DNA of 64,000 nt. Source: Bacteroidales bacterium. GTDB taxonomy: Bacteria > Bacteroidota > Bacteroidia > Bacteroidales > UBA1402. Position numbers and translations under genes: made by a program. The DNA lies in the NCBI GenBank assembly GCA_017464285.1, contig JAFUDT010000006.1, forward strand, positions 62,001 through 126,000, in the 5' to 3' direction. The notes under the pieces were generated by a model. That model saw only the letters and a program-made list of their open reading frames with translations, made no database searches and was not told the DNA's origin. Numbering within the stretch: the first letter of the stretch is position 1; each line of letters starts with the position of its first letter. Below are positions 17,454 to 27,237 of this stretch, in pieces.

Positions 17454-18746
17454 TTATTTGGCGATCAGCAGGAAGTAGTTCTTCTTGCCTTTCTGTGCCA
17501 GCATATACTTGTCGTTGAGCAGCATCGTCGCATCGATACGGGTATCGAAGGCTGAGAGCTTTTCTTTGTTGACAAACACTCCGCCGTTCTGCGTCATCTT
17601 GCGCATTTCGCCCTTGGAGGGGAATACGGCGGCCATGTCGGTCAGCAGATCAACGGCCCGGACCCCCGCCGAGAGGGCATCCCGGCTGACCTCGAAGGTG
17701 GGAACGCCTTCAAAAATGTCGAGCAGGGTTTTCTCGTCCAGCTTGCGCAGTTGCTCCGAAGAAGAGGCTCCGAACAGAATGCCGGCAGCCTCGACGGCGT
17801 TCTCATAGTCGGCTTCTGAGTGAACCATGGTGGTGACGTCTTTGGCCAGACGCTTCTGGAGCAGCCGCATGTGCGGTGCCTGCCGATGTTCTTCAATGAG
17901 CTGCTCGCATTCTTCTTTGTCGATGAAGGTGAATATCTTGATGTATTTTTCGGCGTCGGCATCGCTTACATTCAGCCAGAACTGGACAAACTTATAGGGT
18001 GAGGTGTATTCCGCAGAGAGCCAGATATTGCCCGACTCAGTCTTGCCGAACTTGCCGCCGTCGGCCTTGGTGATGAGCGGGCAGGTCAGGGCGAAGACTT
18101 CCCCGCCGTTGGTGCGGCGGATGAGCTCGGCTCCGGTGGTGATGTTGCCCCACTGGTCGGAGCCTCCCATCTGTAGTTTGCAGTTCTTGGTCTCATACAA
18201 GTGCAGAAAATCGTAGCCCTGCAGCAGCTTGTAGGTAAACTCAGTGAACGACAGCCCGTCGCGGGCCTCGCCGTAGAGACGTTTCTGCACGGAATCCTTG
18301 GCCATCATGTAATTGACGGTGATGTGCTTGCCTACGGTACGTGCAAAGTCCAGGAAACTGAAGTCCTTCATCCAGTCGTAATTGTTGACCAGCTCGGCCC
18401 GGTTGGGCTCGTTGCTGTCGAAGTCCAGAAACCGGCTCAGCTGTTTTTTGATGCAGCTGACATTGTGGCGGAGCGTCTCTTCGGTGAGCAGGTTGCGCTC
18501 CTGGGATTTGCCGGAGGGGTCTCCGATCATTCCCGTGGCTCCTCCTACCAGGGCGATGGGCTTGTGGCCGCAACGCTGAAAGTGCCGGAGCATCATGATG
18601 CCGCAAAGATGGCCGATATGCAGCGAGTCAGCAGTCGGATCGATGCCGACGTAGGCGGTAGTGATCTCTTTCTGCAGTTGCTCTTCGGTTCCAGGCATCA
18701 TGTCGTGCAGCATGCCCCTCCATTTCAGTTCTTCGACGAAGTTCAT
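17454..18746 (-). CDS. tyrS: tyrosyl-tRNA synthetase
   Basis: 430-residue class I synthetase that charges tRNA-Tyr. The HIGH-type motif is [13 protein letters not shown] (about residues 36-48), the tyrosine pocket includes [12 protein letters not shown] and [10 protein letters not shown], and the KMSKS-type loop is [13 protein letters not shown]. The C-terminus has an S4 RNA-binding domain ending near KGKKNYFLL. Length is typical of the bacterial TyrS branch. The gene is convergent with nothing nearby: it is followed on the same strand by tRNA-Gln and argR. A TAATTTTG -7-like element on the minus strand (18795-18802) lies about 50 bases upstream of the start. Confidence 0.96.
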   Translation of the reverse strand: MNFVEELKWRGMLHDMMPGTEEQLQKEITTAYVGIDPTADSLHIGHLCGIMMLRHFQRCGHKPIALVGGATGMIGDPSGKSQERNLLTEETLRHNVSCIKKQLSRFLDFDSNEPNRAELVNNYDWMKDFSFLDFARTVGKHITVNYMMAKDSVQKRLYGEARDGLSFTEFTYKLLQGYDFLHLYETKNCKLQMGGSDQWGNITTGAELIRRTNGGEVFALTCPLITKADGGKFGKTESGNIWLSAEYTSPYKFVQFWLNVSDADAEKYIKIFTFIDKEECEQLIEEHRQAPHMRLLQKRLAKDVTTMVHSEADYENAVEAAGILFGASSSEQLRKLDEKTLLDIFEGVPTFEVSRDALSAGVRAVDLLTDMAAVFPSKGEMRKMTQNGGVFVNKEKLSAFDTRIDATMLLNDKYMLAQKGKKNYFLLIAK

Positions 18747-18822
18747 TGTAATCTTTTTTTAGGTGTTTGCTTGTAATCGGCCGAAAGACCGCCGCAAAAT
18801 TACAAAAAAAAAGCGAGGCTCG

Positions 18823-18853
18823 TTTGTTTAATGAAAAGTTCATGTTACATTTG
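18823..18853 (+). promoter_or_regulatory. promoter of the orphan response regulator
   Basis: TTTG (18823-18826), 19 bases, TACATTTG (18846-18853): an exact Bacteroidetes promoter. It decides the start of the next gene, since the upstream in-frame ATG at 18831 would lie between the two boxes. Confidence 0.75.
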
Positions 18854-18890
18854 CATTTTCCGTACGAGAATGCCTATAAATACATACGTC

Positions 18891-19574
18891 ATGAAAACTT
18901 TAAATCCCAGTGTCCTGCTTTTCGCTTCCAAGTCGGCGACTGTCGTACCCCAGATCGGGGAGGCGTTGGAAGAGACTGGTATCTCTTTCGAGTGTACCTA
19001 CAATGTGCAGAAGGCCTGCGACTATCTGCAGTCCGAGCGCCCCTGTCTGTTAGTGATAGATACGGAAGCCGATGACGCACGCGCCGTGGAATTGTGCCGT
19101 AAGGTGAAGAAAATCAAGGAAGAACTGCTTGTCGAGACTTTTTTCCTGATTGACGATAACAAGAATTTCGAGCTGCAGTGGAATTGGTTCAAGTATGGTG
19201 TGGATGAGTTCGGTACACGCGATACCAATGTCAATCTCATCATCTGCCGCATCCAATGCATTCTCAAACGCTGTCGTATGGGGACGAAAGTAATCCCCAA
19301 GCAGGGTTTCCTGATCGACCGGGAGCGTTACATGGTCTTTGTCAATGGGCAGGAGATAGCTCTGCCCCGCAAGGAATTCGAGCTGTTGATGCTCCTTTCC
19401 TCCCGGCCCGAAAAGGTTTTCACCCGCGACGAGATATTCCGTCAGGTGTGGGGAAACAGGCTTATCGTGGGCGACCGCACCATCGATGTGCATATTCGCA
19501 AGATCCGTGAGAAGATAGGCGAAGACTATATCATCACGGTCAAGGGGGTGGGCTATAAGTTCCAGGACAGATAG
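18891..19574 (+). CDS. OmpR/PhoB-type response regulator with degenerate receiver
   Basis: 227-residue transcription regulator. Residues 1-120 fold-match a receiver, and about 130-227 form a winged helix of the OmpR family (PRKEFELLMLLSSRPEKVFT, GDRTIDVHIRKIREKIGEDY, VKGVGYKF). The receiver keeps an Asp at the end of strand 3 (Asp57 in CLLVIDTEAD), but the acidic pair that should end strand 1 is replaced by LLFASKSA, so magnesium-dependent phosphorylation is doubtful. No histidine kinase gene is near. Start ATG 18891 was chosen because the earlier ATG lies inside the promoter. Targets unknown; the gene is divergent from tyrS and convergent with purN. Confidence 0.85.
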   Translation: MKTLNPSVLLFASKSATVVPQIGEALEETGISFECTYNVQKACDYLQSERPCLLVIDTEADDARAVELCRKVKKIKEELLVETFFLIDDNKNFELQWNWFKYGVDEFGTRDTNVNLIICRIQCILKRCRMGTKVIPKQGFLIDRERYMVFVNGQEIALPRKEFELLMLLSSRPEKVFTRDEIFRQVWGNRLIVGDRTIDVHIRKIREKIGEDYIITVKGVGYKFQDR

Positions 19575-19618
19575 TCCGCCACAGTCCGGTCGGACGGCTC
19601 AGTCACGGCCGGCGGACT
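19573..19618. other. stem between convergent regulator and purN genes
   Basis: AGTCCGCC (19573-19580) and GGCGGACT (19611-19618) form a perfect 8-bp stem around an inner imperfect stem, across the two converging gene ends. No T-run is seen on either side, so a role as a two-way terminator is only possible. Confidence 0.4.
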
Positions 19619-20201
19619 GTTGTCGCAGTAGCGAATCAATCACTTTCGGATAGTGCTCATACTCCAGGAGGTGCACCTTTTCCGCCACCTGATGATAGTC
19701 TTCCCCGGGCAGTACGGGACACGTCTTCTGGCAGATGATGCTGCCTTTGTCCAGTTCGGCATTGACATAGTGGATGGTGATGCCAGTCTGACTTTCTCCG
19801 GCCTCCACGACGGATTGGTGGACATGGTCGCCGTACATTCCTTTGCCCCCGAATTTGGGCAGCAGGGCCGGGTGTATGTTGACTATGGCCTGGGGGTAGG
19901 CTTCAATCAGATATTCCGGAATACGCAGCAGAAAGCCTGCCAGTACAACAAAATCGATAGACTCCTTATTTAATAATGGTAGAATTCTCCCCTCAAGCAG
20001 ATCTTCCCGGTTGAAACAGTGGCAGGGTATCCCCAATCGGGCGGCTCGTTGTATGACCCCCGCCTGCGGGCGGTTGCACAGAATCAATGCCACCTGGGCG
20101 ATGGGGTCGGCTTGTGCGCGGAAGTAGCGGACTATGTTTTCGGCGTTGGTGCCGGAGCCGGAGGCGAAAATGGCGATTCTATGAGTAGGACTATTTTCCA
20201 T
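19599..20201 (-). CDS. purN: phosphoribosylglycinamide formyltransferase
   Basis: 200-residue PurN, 10-formyl-tetrahydrofolate-dependent formylation of GAR in purine synthesis. Family marks: IAIFASGSGTNAENIV at the N-terminus, LAGFLLRIPEYLIEAYPQ, IVNIHPALLPKFGGKGMYG with the catalytic Asn-His pair, and TGITIHYVNAELDKGSII with the catalytic Asp. Start ATG 20201 (MENSPTHRIAIF) gives the normal length. The frame is open to 20318, but that part holds a TAATTTTG promoter-like element (20261-20268, minus strand). Divergent from acpP. Confidence 0.92.
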   Translation of the reverse strand: MENSPTHRIAIFASGSGTNAENIVRYFRAQADPIAQVALILCNRPQAGVIQRAARLGIPCHCFNREDLLEGRILPLLNKESIDFVVLAGFLLRIPEYLIEAYPQAIVNIHPALLPKFGGKGMYGDHVHQSVVEAGESQTGITIHYVNAELDKGSIICQKTCPVLPGEDYHQVAEKVHLLEYEHYPKVIDSLLRQQSAGRD

Positions 20202-20342
20202 ATATCTGACAGTTAGGTTATTACAATTAAATGTTAATGCTTTTGACATTATTTTGGGGGCAAAATTAGTATTTCTTTGAAATATGTCGTTACTTTGCGC
20301 CGTCTTTTTAGGTAACAATATTATTAACTAAAACCAATTGTT

Positions 20343-20585
20343 ATGTCTGAAGTTGCAGATAAAGTCAAGTCGTTAATCGCGGAAAAACTGAGTGTCGAAC
20401 TGTCACAGGTTACACCTGCCGCTAGCTTTACCAATGATCTGGGTGCCGATTCTCTTGACACCGTTGAACTGATCAGGAGTTTTGAAGAAGAATTCGGCAT
20501 TGAAATCCCTGACGGCGATGCTGAAAAGATTGCCACCGTCAACGACGCAATCGAATACATCGAAAAAGCTAAGGCTGCGAAATAA
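20343..20585 (+). CDS. acpP: acyl carrier protein
   Basis: 80-residue acidic protein that carries acyl chains in fatty acid synthesis. The phosphopantetheine site is Ser37 in [13 protein letters not shown]. The sequence ([33 protein letters not shown]) is typical. It is followed by fabF 59 bases later, the usual acpP-fabF order. A weak promoter-like TTACTTTG lies about 50 bases upstream (20290-20297). Confidence 0.97.
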   Translation: MSEVADKVKSLIAEKLSVELSQVTPAASFTNDLGADSLDTVELIRSFEEEFGIEIPDGDAEKIATVNDAIEYIEKAKAAK

Positions 20586-20644
20586 ATAATTCCGCATCAG
20601 TCTCCTCCCGGACTTGAGGGGAGAAACAATTCCAACAGATTTCT

Positions 20645-21901
20645 ATGGAATTAAAAAGAGTTGTTGTAACAGGTCTTGGTGCTATTACCCCTATCGGAAA
20701 CTCTGTCAATGATTTTTGGGAGTCTCTGATAAACGGTGTAAGCGGATCAGGACCTGTTACTTGTTTCAATCCTGAAAAACACAAGACGCAGTTTGCCTGC
20801 CAGATTAAGAATTATCATTCCGAAGATTATTTCGACAAGAAAGAGGTGAATCGCTATGACTTGTTCGAGCAGTATGCACTGATTGCTGCCAGACAAGCCA
20901 TTGAAGATGCTCATTTCGAGCTTGACAAAGAAAACCTGAACCGTTTTGGCGTCATTTGGGGCAGCGGTGTGGGCGGTGTGCATTCTTTCGCCGATGAGGT
21001 GAAAAACTTCCATGACGGAGGAGAAACGCCGCGTTTCAGCCCGTTTTTTGTGCCCAAGATGATTTGTGACATGCCTGCTGGTTATATTTCCATTCAATAC
21101 GGATTCCGGGGCCCGAATTTCGGCACGGTCTCCGCCTGTGCTTCTTCCAACAATGCCATGTGCAATGCTGTCAACCTGATCCGCCTGGGCAAGGCCGATG
21201 TCTTTGTCTGCGGAGGTTCGGAAGCCTCCATCACACAGGAAGGGGTAGGGGGATTCAACGCTATGAGAGCTTTGTCCACCCGCAATGACGATCCTGCCCG
21301 GGCCAGCCGTCCGTTCAGCAACAGCCGCGACGGTTTTGTCATGGGTGAAGGTGCCGGCTGTCTGATACTCGAAGAAATGGAGCATGCATTGGCCCGTGGA
21401 GCAAGAATCTATGCTGAACTGGCCGGGACGGGCATGTCGGCCGATGCCTATCACATGACGGCTCCCCACCCGGAAGGACTGGGCGCCCGCATGGTGATGG
21501 AAGAGGCTATGGCTGAAGGGGGCATACTCCCCGAGGAAGTCGATTATATCAATACACATGGTACTTCGACCAAACCCGGTGATATTTCGGAAGCCAAAGC
21601 AATTGTCAGCACATTCGGGCAGCATGCCTACGAAATGAATATCAGTTCCACCAAGTCGATGACAGGGCACCTTCTGGGCGCTGCCGGCGCCATTGAGGCT
21701 GTCGCTACCACCTTGGCTGTTTATTACGGAATTGTCCCTCCTACGATTAATCATGAAGAAGGAGATGATGATCCGGAAATCGACAGTCGATTGAATTTCA
21801 CTTTCAACAAAGCTTGCCGGCGAGAAATCAAAGTGGCACTTTCCAACACTTTCGGTTTTGGAGGCCATAATGCCTGTGTGGCTTTCAAAAAGTGGAAATA
21901 G
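20645..21901 (+). CDS. fabF: beta-ketoacyl-ACP synthase II
   Basis: 418-residue condensing enzyme of fatty acid elongation. The catalytic triad is visible as Cys165 in VSACASSNNAM, His305 in INTHGTSTKPGD and His342 in MTGHLLGAAGAIE. The start VVVTGLGAITPIGNSV and the C-terminal NTFGFGGHNACVAF are standard KAS II features. Length is normal. It lies between acpP and rnc, which follows after 12 bases, so the three genes probably share a transcript. Cytoplasmic homodimer by family knowledge. Confidence 0.97.
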   Translation: MELKRVVVTGLGAITPIGNSVNDFWESLINGVSGSGPVTCFNPEKHKTQFACQIKNYHSEDYFDKKEVNRYDLFEQYALIAARQAIEDAHFELDKENLNRFGVIWGSGVGGVHSFADEVKNFHDGGETPRFSPFFVPKMICDMPAGYISIQYGFRGPNFGTVSACASSNNAMCNAVNLIRLGKADVFVCGGSEASITQEGVGGFNAMRALSTRNDDPARASRPFSNSRDGFVMGEGAGCLILEEMEHALARGARIYAELAGTGMSADAYHMTAPHPEGLGARMVMEEAMAEGGILPEEVDYINTHGTSTKPGDISEAKAIVSTFGQHAYEMNISSTKSMTGHLLGAAGAIEAVATTLAVYYGIVPPTINHEEGDDDPEIDSRLNFTFNKACRREIKVALSNTFGFGGHNACVAFKKWK

Positions 21902-21913
21902 ACTGACTGTTGT

Positions 21914-22642
21914 ATGCGATTCCGAAGGCACGGACAAGACTTGGAATTATATCACTCCTTAAAAGAAATACTAGGCTTCAGACCCCATCGTCTGGCTCTT
22001 TATCAGTTGGCTCTGAGACACAAATCCCAGTCTTTGCAAAGAGAAGACGGAGTTTTGCTCAACAACGAGCGACTGGAATTTCTGGGTGACGCCGTGCTGG
22101 ATCTTCTGGTTGCCGACATCCTTTTCCGTCACTTTGAATTGCAAGGGGAAGGTTTCCTGACCGATACACGCTCCAAGATTGTCAGGAGGGAGAGTCTCAA
22201 TCACCTCTCTCATGAACTGGGGCTGGACGACATGCTCTTGACTTCGGCCCGGACGGATTCCCATCAGCAGTCCATATTCGGCAATATGCTCGAAGCCCTT
22301 ATTGCGGCTATCTATCTTGACCGGGGGTACAAGACCTGCCGACGTTTTGTCGAAAAGAAAATCTTCGGCCGCCTGGTGGATTTGGAGGATATTGCCCGTC
22401 AGGAGGAGAATTTCAAGTCTCTCCTGCTCGAGTGGAGCCAGCACAACAAAAAGAAACTGGACTTCCGCACCAAGGAATGTGGCGAGAAGAAATCGGGCAA
22501 TCCCGTCTTCGAATGCCAGATTTTCATGGACGATGTCTTTATCTCTTCCGAAAGGGGCTATTCCAAGAAGAATGCACAGCAGAACGCGGCTCATCTGGCC
22601 TGGGAAAAGATCAGACAGGACCCGACCGCAGCTGCAGGATGA
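21914..22642 (+). CDS. rnc: ribonuclease III
   Basis: 242-residue endonuclease for double-stranded RNA, used in rRNA and mRNA processing. The signature NERLEFLGDAVLDLLVAD lies at residues 51-68 with the acidic metal ligands. A second acidic helix, NMLEALIAAIYLDRG, follows near 118-132. The C-terminal double-stranded RNA-binding domain covers about 165-235 (NPVFECQIFMDD, KKNAQQNAAHLAWEKI). The acpP-fabF-rnc order is shared with other Bacteroidetes. Start at ATG 21914, 12 bases after fabF. Confidence 0.95.
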   Translation: MRFRRHGQDLELYHSLKEILGFRPHRLALYQLALRHKSQSLQREDGVLLNNERLEFLGDAVLDLLVADILFRHFELQGEGFLTDTRSKIVRRESLNHLSHELGLDDMLLTSARTDSHQQSIFGNMLEALIAAIYLDRGYKTCRRFVEKKIFGRLVDLEDIARQEENFKSLLLEWSQHNKKKLDFRTKECGEKKSGNPVFECQIFMDDVFISSERGYSKKNAQQNAAHLAWEKIRQDPTAAAG

Positions 22643-22711
22643 TTTGCGGAGGCCCCGGAGGCGGAAGACACGTAAAATGATTATCTTTGTCCCCAGCTAA
22701 GAGACCCGACT

Positions 22712-24214
22712 ATGAAACAACAACTTTGCATCTATAACACCCTGACCAGAAAGAAAGAGGTGTTTCAGCCTCTGCACGAGAATCTGGTGGGTATGTACGT
22801 CTGCGGTCCGACGGTCTATGGCGATGCCCATCTGGGACATGCCCGCCCGGCTGTCACCTTTGATGTCCTGTACCGTTACCTGCAGCACATAGGCTACAAG
22901 GTGCGCTACGTCCGCAATATTACCGATGTGGGACATCTCGAGCACGATGCCGACGAAGGAGAGGACAAGATCGCCAAGAAAGCCCGTCTGGAGCAGCTTG
23001 AGCCCATGGAAGTGGTGCAGTATTACCTGAACCGCTACCATAAGGCTATGGAGGCGCTCAATGTGCTGCCGCCCAGTATCGAGCCTCATGCCTCTGGCCA
23101 TATTATCGAGCAGATACAGTTGGTCAAGGATATTCTGGCCAACGGCTATGCTTATGAGAGCGAGGGATCGGTCTATTTCGACGTGGTCAAATACAACCGC
23201 TCCCACCACTATGGCAAACTCTCGGGACGCAACCTGGAGGATGTCATCAATACCAGCCGCGACAATCTCGACGGCCAGTCGGAAAAGCACAACCCGGTGG
23301 ATTTTGCCCTATGGAAAAAAGCGCAGCCCGAGCACATCATGCGCTGGCCCTCTCCCTGGAGCGACGGTTTCCCGGGTTGGCACTGCGAATGCACGGCCAT
23401 GGGGCGTAAGTATCTGGGTCGGGAGTTTGACATTCACGGTGGCGGTATGGATCTGGTCTTTCCGCATCACGAATGTGAAATAGCCCAGGCGGTGGCTTCA
23501 CAGGGGCGGGATATGGTCCGTTACTGGATGCACAACAACATGATTACCATCAACGGCCAGAAAATGGGCAAGTCGCTGGGCAATTTCATCACACTCGACG
23601 AGTTTTTCACCGGCAGCCACCAGGACAAGGACGGCCGGGAAATGCTGGACCAGCCTTATAGCCCGATGACCATCCGTTTCTTCATTCTGCAGGCTCATTA
23701 CCGCAGTACGGTCGATTTCAGCAACGAGGCTCTTCAGGCTTCCGAAAAAGGGCTGGAACGTCTGATGGACTCCTGGCACCACCTGCAGCAGCTCAAGGCA
23801 TCGGAAGTCTCTTCAGTGGAGGTCGGCGGCCTTCGCCAGCGCTGCTATGAGGCCATGAACGACGATCTGAATACGCCGGTGGTCATCGCTCACCTGTTTG
23901 ATGCAGGACGGGCTGTCAACAGTGTCTATGACGGTAAGGCGACGATTTCGGCTGCCGATCTGAAGGAGCTGCAGGAGGTATTTTCCTTGTTTATCGAGAA
24001 GATCCTGGGCTTGAAAGACACTGCTGCCGTCCAAGGAGGTAACGCCCGCTCGGAGGCTGCCTTTCATGCTGCCGTGGACATGCTGCTGCGTCTGCGTATG
24101 GAGGCCAAAGCCGACAAAGACTGGGCCAAGGCCGACAAGATCCGTGACGAGTTGACGGCTTTGGGTTTCGAAATCAAAGACCGCAAGGACGGCTTTGAGT
24201 GGAAACTGGCTTGA
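22712..24214 (+). CDS. cysS: cysteinyl-tRNA synthetase
   Basis: 500-residue class I synthetase for tRNA-Cys. HIGH motif in [14 protein letters not shown] near residue 33; the Zn ligands include the Cys in [10 protein letters not shown] and [10 protein letters not shown] with [11 protein letters not shown]; the KMSKS loop is [11 protein letters not shown]. Helical anticodon-binding and C-terminal region to 500 is complete. A TATCTTTG element (22682-22689) just upstream may be the -7 box of its own promoter, though no clear -33 was seen. A terminator follows. Confidence 0.96.
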   Translation: MKQQLCIYNTLTRKKEVFQPLHENLVGMYVCGPTVYGDAHLGHARPAVTFDVLYRYLQHIGYKVRYVRNITDVGHLEHDADEGEDKIAKKARLEQLEPMEVVQYYLNRYHKAMEALNVLPPSIEPHASGHIIEQIQLVKDILANGYAYESEGSVYFDVVKYNRSHHYGKLSGRNLEDVINTSRDNLDGQSEKHNPVDFALWKKAQPEHIMRWPSPWSDGFPGWHCECTAMGRKYLGREFDIHGGGMDLVFPHHECEIAQAVASQGRDMVRYWMHNNMITINGQKMGKSLGNFITLDEFFTGSHQDKDGREMLDQPYSPMTIRFFILQAHYRSTVDFSNEALQASEKGLERLMDSWHHLQQLKASEVSSVEVGGLRQRCYEAMNDDLNTPVVIAHLFDAGRAVNSVYDGKATISAADLKELQEVFSLFIEKILGLKDTAAVQGGNARSEAAFHAAVDMLLRLRMEAKADKDWAKADKIRDELTALGFEIKDRKDGFEWKLA

Positions 24215-24243
24215 CAGTTTGCGGCTTTTTCAAAGGAAAAAGG

Positions 24244-24271
24244 AAAGGGGCTGTCTATCGGCCCCTTTTTT
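24244..24271. terminator. terminator between converging cysS and Ig-like lipoprotein genes
   Basis: AAAGGGGC ... GCCCCTTTTTT with an intervening loop, ending in a T-run on the plus strand and with A-rich sequence on the other side. It overlaps the last codons of the minus-strand gene and can serve both directions. Confidence 0.75.
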
Positions 24272-26300
24272 CTGTCGGTTTCGGCGACAGCTCTTCCGGC
24301 TTCTGTGCCTCTATGGGCAGTTCGCGGATATTCCAGGTCTCATTGACCTCCCAGTTGGCCCTGAGTGATATTTTTTTGTTCAGGTAGAATACTTGTTCCG
24401 GCTGACGGTGCTCTTCATAGCAACCTGCAGTCCAGCGAAAATCGTCGTTCTCATCGAGGATCAGACGCACGAAATACTCCCCAGGTTTCAGGTTCAGACA
24501 GTCGGCAATGCCGCCAATCACTTCTTCGCGGCGCAGTAACTTTTCGCTTTTGTCCAGCAGTTCGATGAAGGCGGGCAGTCCGTTCAGCCCTGTAATTTCC
24601 ATGATGAGCCTGGAGTATTCTTTTTCTTCCCTGACTTTGAAAACCTTGGAATATCCCTTGTTGGTCAGGGAGTCGTACAGGCTGCGCACACTGCCGGAGT
24701 CAAGTTCCAGCTTATACTCCAAACCGTAGTCCCAGTCGGCGTACAGGTGTTGTATGCGGGGGTTGTAGCGGTCAGTCTCCATGTCGAACTCTTTTGTCTC
24801 GATCCATGTAGTGTCTTTTTTCAGAAACAGATGCCAGGACTGTTCCCGGATTTCGGCGATAGGATGCTCCCAAACGAAGTAAGGGACTCCGAAGACTTCC
24901 ATGGTAGTGGGAACCTTGGCCTCCATGTTGAAGTGTCTCACGGGTTTGGACGGCAGCGGAGGAAATATGGTATCAACACGGAAAGTAGTGTCCGAGAGGC
25001 TCACGGCCAGCAGCGAGTCGTATCTCGTGCTGACAATAGTGTCGATTTTGAAAACAGTGTCGATACGACTGGGCGGGAGTGCAGGCTCATCGCTTTTCCG
25101 ACCCTTTCTGTCGCGAGTGCTGCGGTCGTTTTTCTTATTGTCCTTGCCGCTGTCAGTCGTCTTTTCCTTCTTGGCGATCAGATGGAGTGTGTCGCAGGTG
25201 GCTGCCAGGCGGTCGGCAGAGTCGGTCTTGAGGTAGTCGAGCCGGATATGCAGGGTGTCCATCTTGATGAAAACCGAATCTTTGATCCAGTAGGTCAGTG
25301 TGTCGTGGGTGGGGTTGTCTTCCAGTACCAGCCAGTCCTCGCCGGGGGCGAGACTGTCGGGACAGAGCAGCTGCAACTTCGGCAGGGTATCGGACTTGTA
25401 GCCGAAGGTCAGGCCGATCTTGTTTCTGTCCGTTCTTTCGGACTTGACCAGGTACTGCCGCCCGAAATCTTCATTATAGTATCGCAGTATCAGGTTGTCC
25501 GGCTTGAAGCAAGGTTCCTGCCGGACGATGATGCTGTCGATGGTCAGACTGTCTTTCCAGATGGTGTCGTTGACAGGGCAGAAATCCATCCAGGGCACCA
25601 CGACAGAGTCCATGAAGGCCAGGGCTTCGCCTTTCTGATCGAAACGGTAGTCGCGGTTCTGGTCGCCCAGGGCATAGACCTTGTAGGGAATGGGCTTGAG
25701 GTTGCGGATATAGAAACGCCCGTTTTCATCGGTTTTGCCGATGCGCAGAAAGGGTTCGCTATAGAAGGTGCTGTCGCTCAGGTCGGAGTGAACCCCTACG
25801 ATGACACCTTTTTCGGGGCTCAGGGTGGCGGCATTGAGTACTGTGCCGGAAATGCCTAACGAGTCGAATTCGTCGCCGGTGGCAAAGGCAAAGGCATACA
25901 GCCCGAAGGGGTTACCTTCGTTGTAATCGACGATGGCATCGCCGAAATCGATGGTATAGGTCTGGTCGGGCAGGAGGGAGTCCTGCAGCTCGACGACGAT
26001 TTTCCGCATGATGCCGCTGACTGTCGGCGGTTTCTTCTGCGGAGGCGACACGACGACTTTTTCGGAAGGCTTCTGGACGCTGATCAACTCGTCGAAATAT
26101 ATTTCGATTCTTTTCTTGTTCCAGTTCCGGGCATCGGCTTGGGGCTTGCTGCCGAGCAGGACGGGCGGGGTCTCGTCCCTGGGGCCGCCCTGCGGCATGC
26201 CGATACTGGCACAGCCCATATACAGGCTGACGGCCAATCCAGTTGCCAGCAAACCCAGAAGTTTTTTCACTATTATATTATCTATGAGATGATGTGACAA
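24255..26300 (-). CDS. large Ig-like (Big_5) lipoprotein, function unknown
   Basis: 681-residue lipoprotein. The signal peptide ends SLYMGCAS, and GMPQGGPRDETPPVLLGSKP with FDELISVQKP opens a bacterial Ig-like (SbsA/Big_5) domain at about residues 40-130. A prealbumin-like or carboxypeptidase-regulatory beta domain follows (GKTDENGRFYIRNLKPIPYKVYALGDQNRDYRFD). The middle has a Lys/Asp/Arg-rich linker (KKEKTTDSGKDNKKNDRSTR) and the end is a beta-rich region (GLNGLPAFIELLDKSEKLL). Proteins of this layout are conserved single-copy genes in Bacteroidetes without an agreed function. Stand-alone gene; the start region at 26300 precedes the dapB promoter on the other strand. Confidence 0.8.
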   Translation of the reverse strand: MSHHLIDNIIVKKLLGLLATGLAVSLYMGCASIGMPQGGPRDETPPVLLGSKPQADARNWNKKRIEIYFDELISVQKPSEKVVVSPPQKKPPTVSGIMRKIVVELQDSLLPDQTYTIDFGDAIVDYNEGNPFGLYAFAFATGDEFDSLGISGTVLNAATLSPEKGVIVGVHSDLSDSTFYSEPFLRIGKTDENGRFYIRNLKPIPYKVYALGDQNRDYRFDQKGEALAFMDSVVVPWMDFCPVNDTIWKDSLTIDSIIVRQEPCFKPDNLILRYYNEDFGRQYLVKSERTDRNKIGLTFGYKSDTLPKLQLLCPDSLAPGEDWLVLEDNPTHDTLTYWIKDSVFIKMDTLHIRLDYLKTDSADRLAATCDTLHLIAKKEKTTDSGKDNKKNDRSTRDRKGRKSDEPALPPSRIDTVFKIDTIVSTRYDSLLAVSLSDTTFRVDTIFPPLPSKPVRHFNMEAKVPTTMEVFGVPYFVWEHPIAEIREQSWHLFLKKDTTWIETKEFDMETDRYNPRIQHLYADWDYGLEYKLELDSGSVRSLYDSLTNKGYSKVFKVREEKEYSRLIMEITGLNGLPAFIELLDKSEKLLRREEVIGGIADCLNLKPGEYFVRLILDENDDFRWTAGCYEEHRQPEQVFYLNKKISLRANWEVNETWNIRELPIEAQKPEELSPKPTEKRGR

Positions 26301-26427
26301 AGATAGTGCAACCTGAGCCCAATCGCAAAATAAAATGCAATCCTGTCTTGCCGTCTGCTGAACATTTGTGATGGAGTTAATGGAATCCTGTACTTCTTTT
26401 GTGTATGATATGGTATTCCGGTGGTCA

Positions 26428-26458
26428 TTGGCGGGATGGAAAAAAAGATGTATTTTTG
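26428..26458 (+). promoter_or_regulatory. dapB promoter
   Basis: TTG (26428-26430), 20 bases, TATTTTTG (26451-26458), the Bacteroidetes pattern. It lies inside a longer open frame (from 26399) and shows that dapB starts at 26477. Confidence 0.65.
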
Positions 26459-26476
26459 GGCCTCAAATCTGAAGCT

Positions 26477-27193
26477 ATGCGCATCGTGTTAATCGGCTAT
26501 GGCAAAATGGGCCATGAAATAGAGAAGGTCGCCCGGCAACGCGGCCATGAAATCGTCTGTACCATCGATATCGACACCCAGGACCGTTTTGCAAGCGAAG
26601 CCTTCCTGACAGCCGACCTGGCCATGGAATTCACCGGGCCTCAGACGGCTTACGGCAATTATCTGAAATGTTTTGCCGCCGGCCTGCCCGTGGTGTCGGG
26701 CTCAACCGGCTGGCTGGACAAGATGCCTCTGATCAGACGGGCCTGCCAAGAGGAAGGCCAGACCTTTTTCTACGCTTCCAACTTTAGTCTGGGGGTGAAC
26801 CTGCTTTTCGCGCTCAACCGTTTTCTGGCTGAAAAGATGAATGCCTTCCCGCAGTACGATGTATGCATGAAGGAGATTCACCACACACAGAAACTGGATG
26901 CTCCGAGCGGCACGGCCGTCACACTGGCCGAGGATGTTATCGGCAGGATCGACCGCAAGAGCAGCTGGGTGAACCATCCGACAGAGAACCCCGACCAGAT
27001 AGGCATAGTTTCGGAACGCATCGGCACCACTCCCGGCTATCACGAAGTGGTCTATGACAGTGAGGTGGATACCCTGACAATCTCCCATAATGCCAAAAAC
27101 CGGACCGGATTGGCCTTGGGTGCGGTGCTCGCTGCCGAATTCACTCTGGGCAAAAAAGGACTGCTGGGCATGCAGGATTTGCTGGGTTTCTGA
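26477..27193 (+). CDS. dapB: 4-hydroxy-tetrahydrodipicolinate reductase
   Basis: 238-residue DapB of the lysine and diaminopimelate pathway. Rossmann start MRIVLIGYGKMGHEIE; STGW and NFSLGVNLLFALNRF in the centre; catalytic His and Lys with the substrate loop in EIHHTQKLDAPSGTAVTLAEDV. It is slightly short, as is usual in Bacteroidetes. Start ATG 26477 follows a consensus promoter. It probably heads an operon with lepB, wbqC and the M16 protease gene, all in the same direction with short gaps. Confidence 0.94.
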   Translation: MRIVLIGYGKMGHEIEKVARQRGHEIVCTIDIDTQDRFASEAFLTADLAMEFTGPQTAYGNYLKCFAAGLPVVSGSTGWLDKMPLIRRACQEEGQTFFYASNFSLGVNLLFALNRFLAEKMNAFPQYDVCMKEIHHTQKLDAPSGTAVTLAEDVIGRIDRKSSWVNHPTENPDQIGIVSERIGTTPGYHEVVYDSEVDTLTISHNAKNRTGLALGAVLAAEFTLGKKGLLGMQDLLGF

Positions 27194-27237
27194 GGCAGGC
27201 CGGTGACGAGTGTATAAACGGATAATGATTGCTCGAT

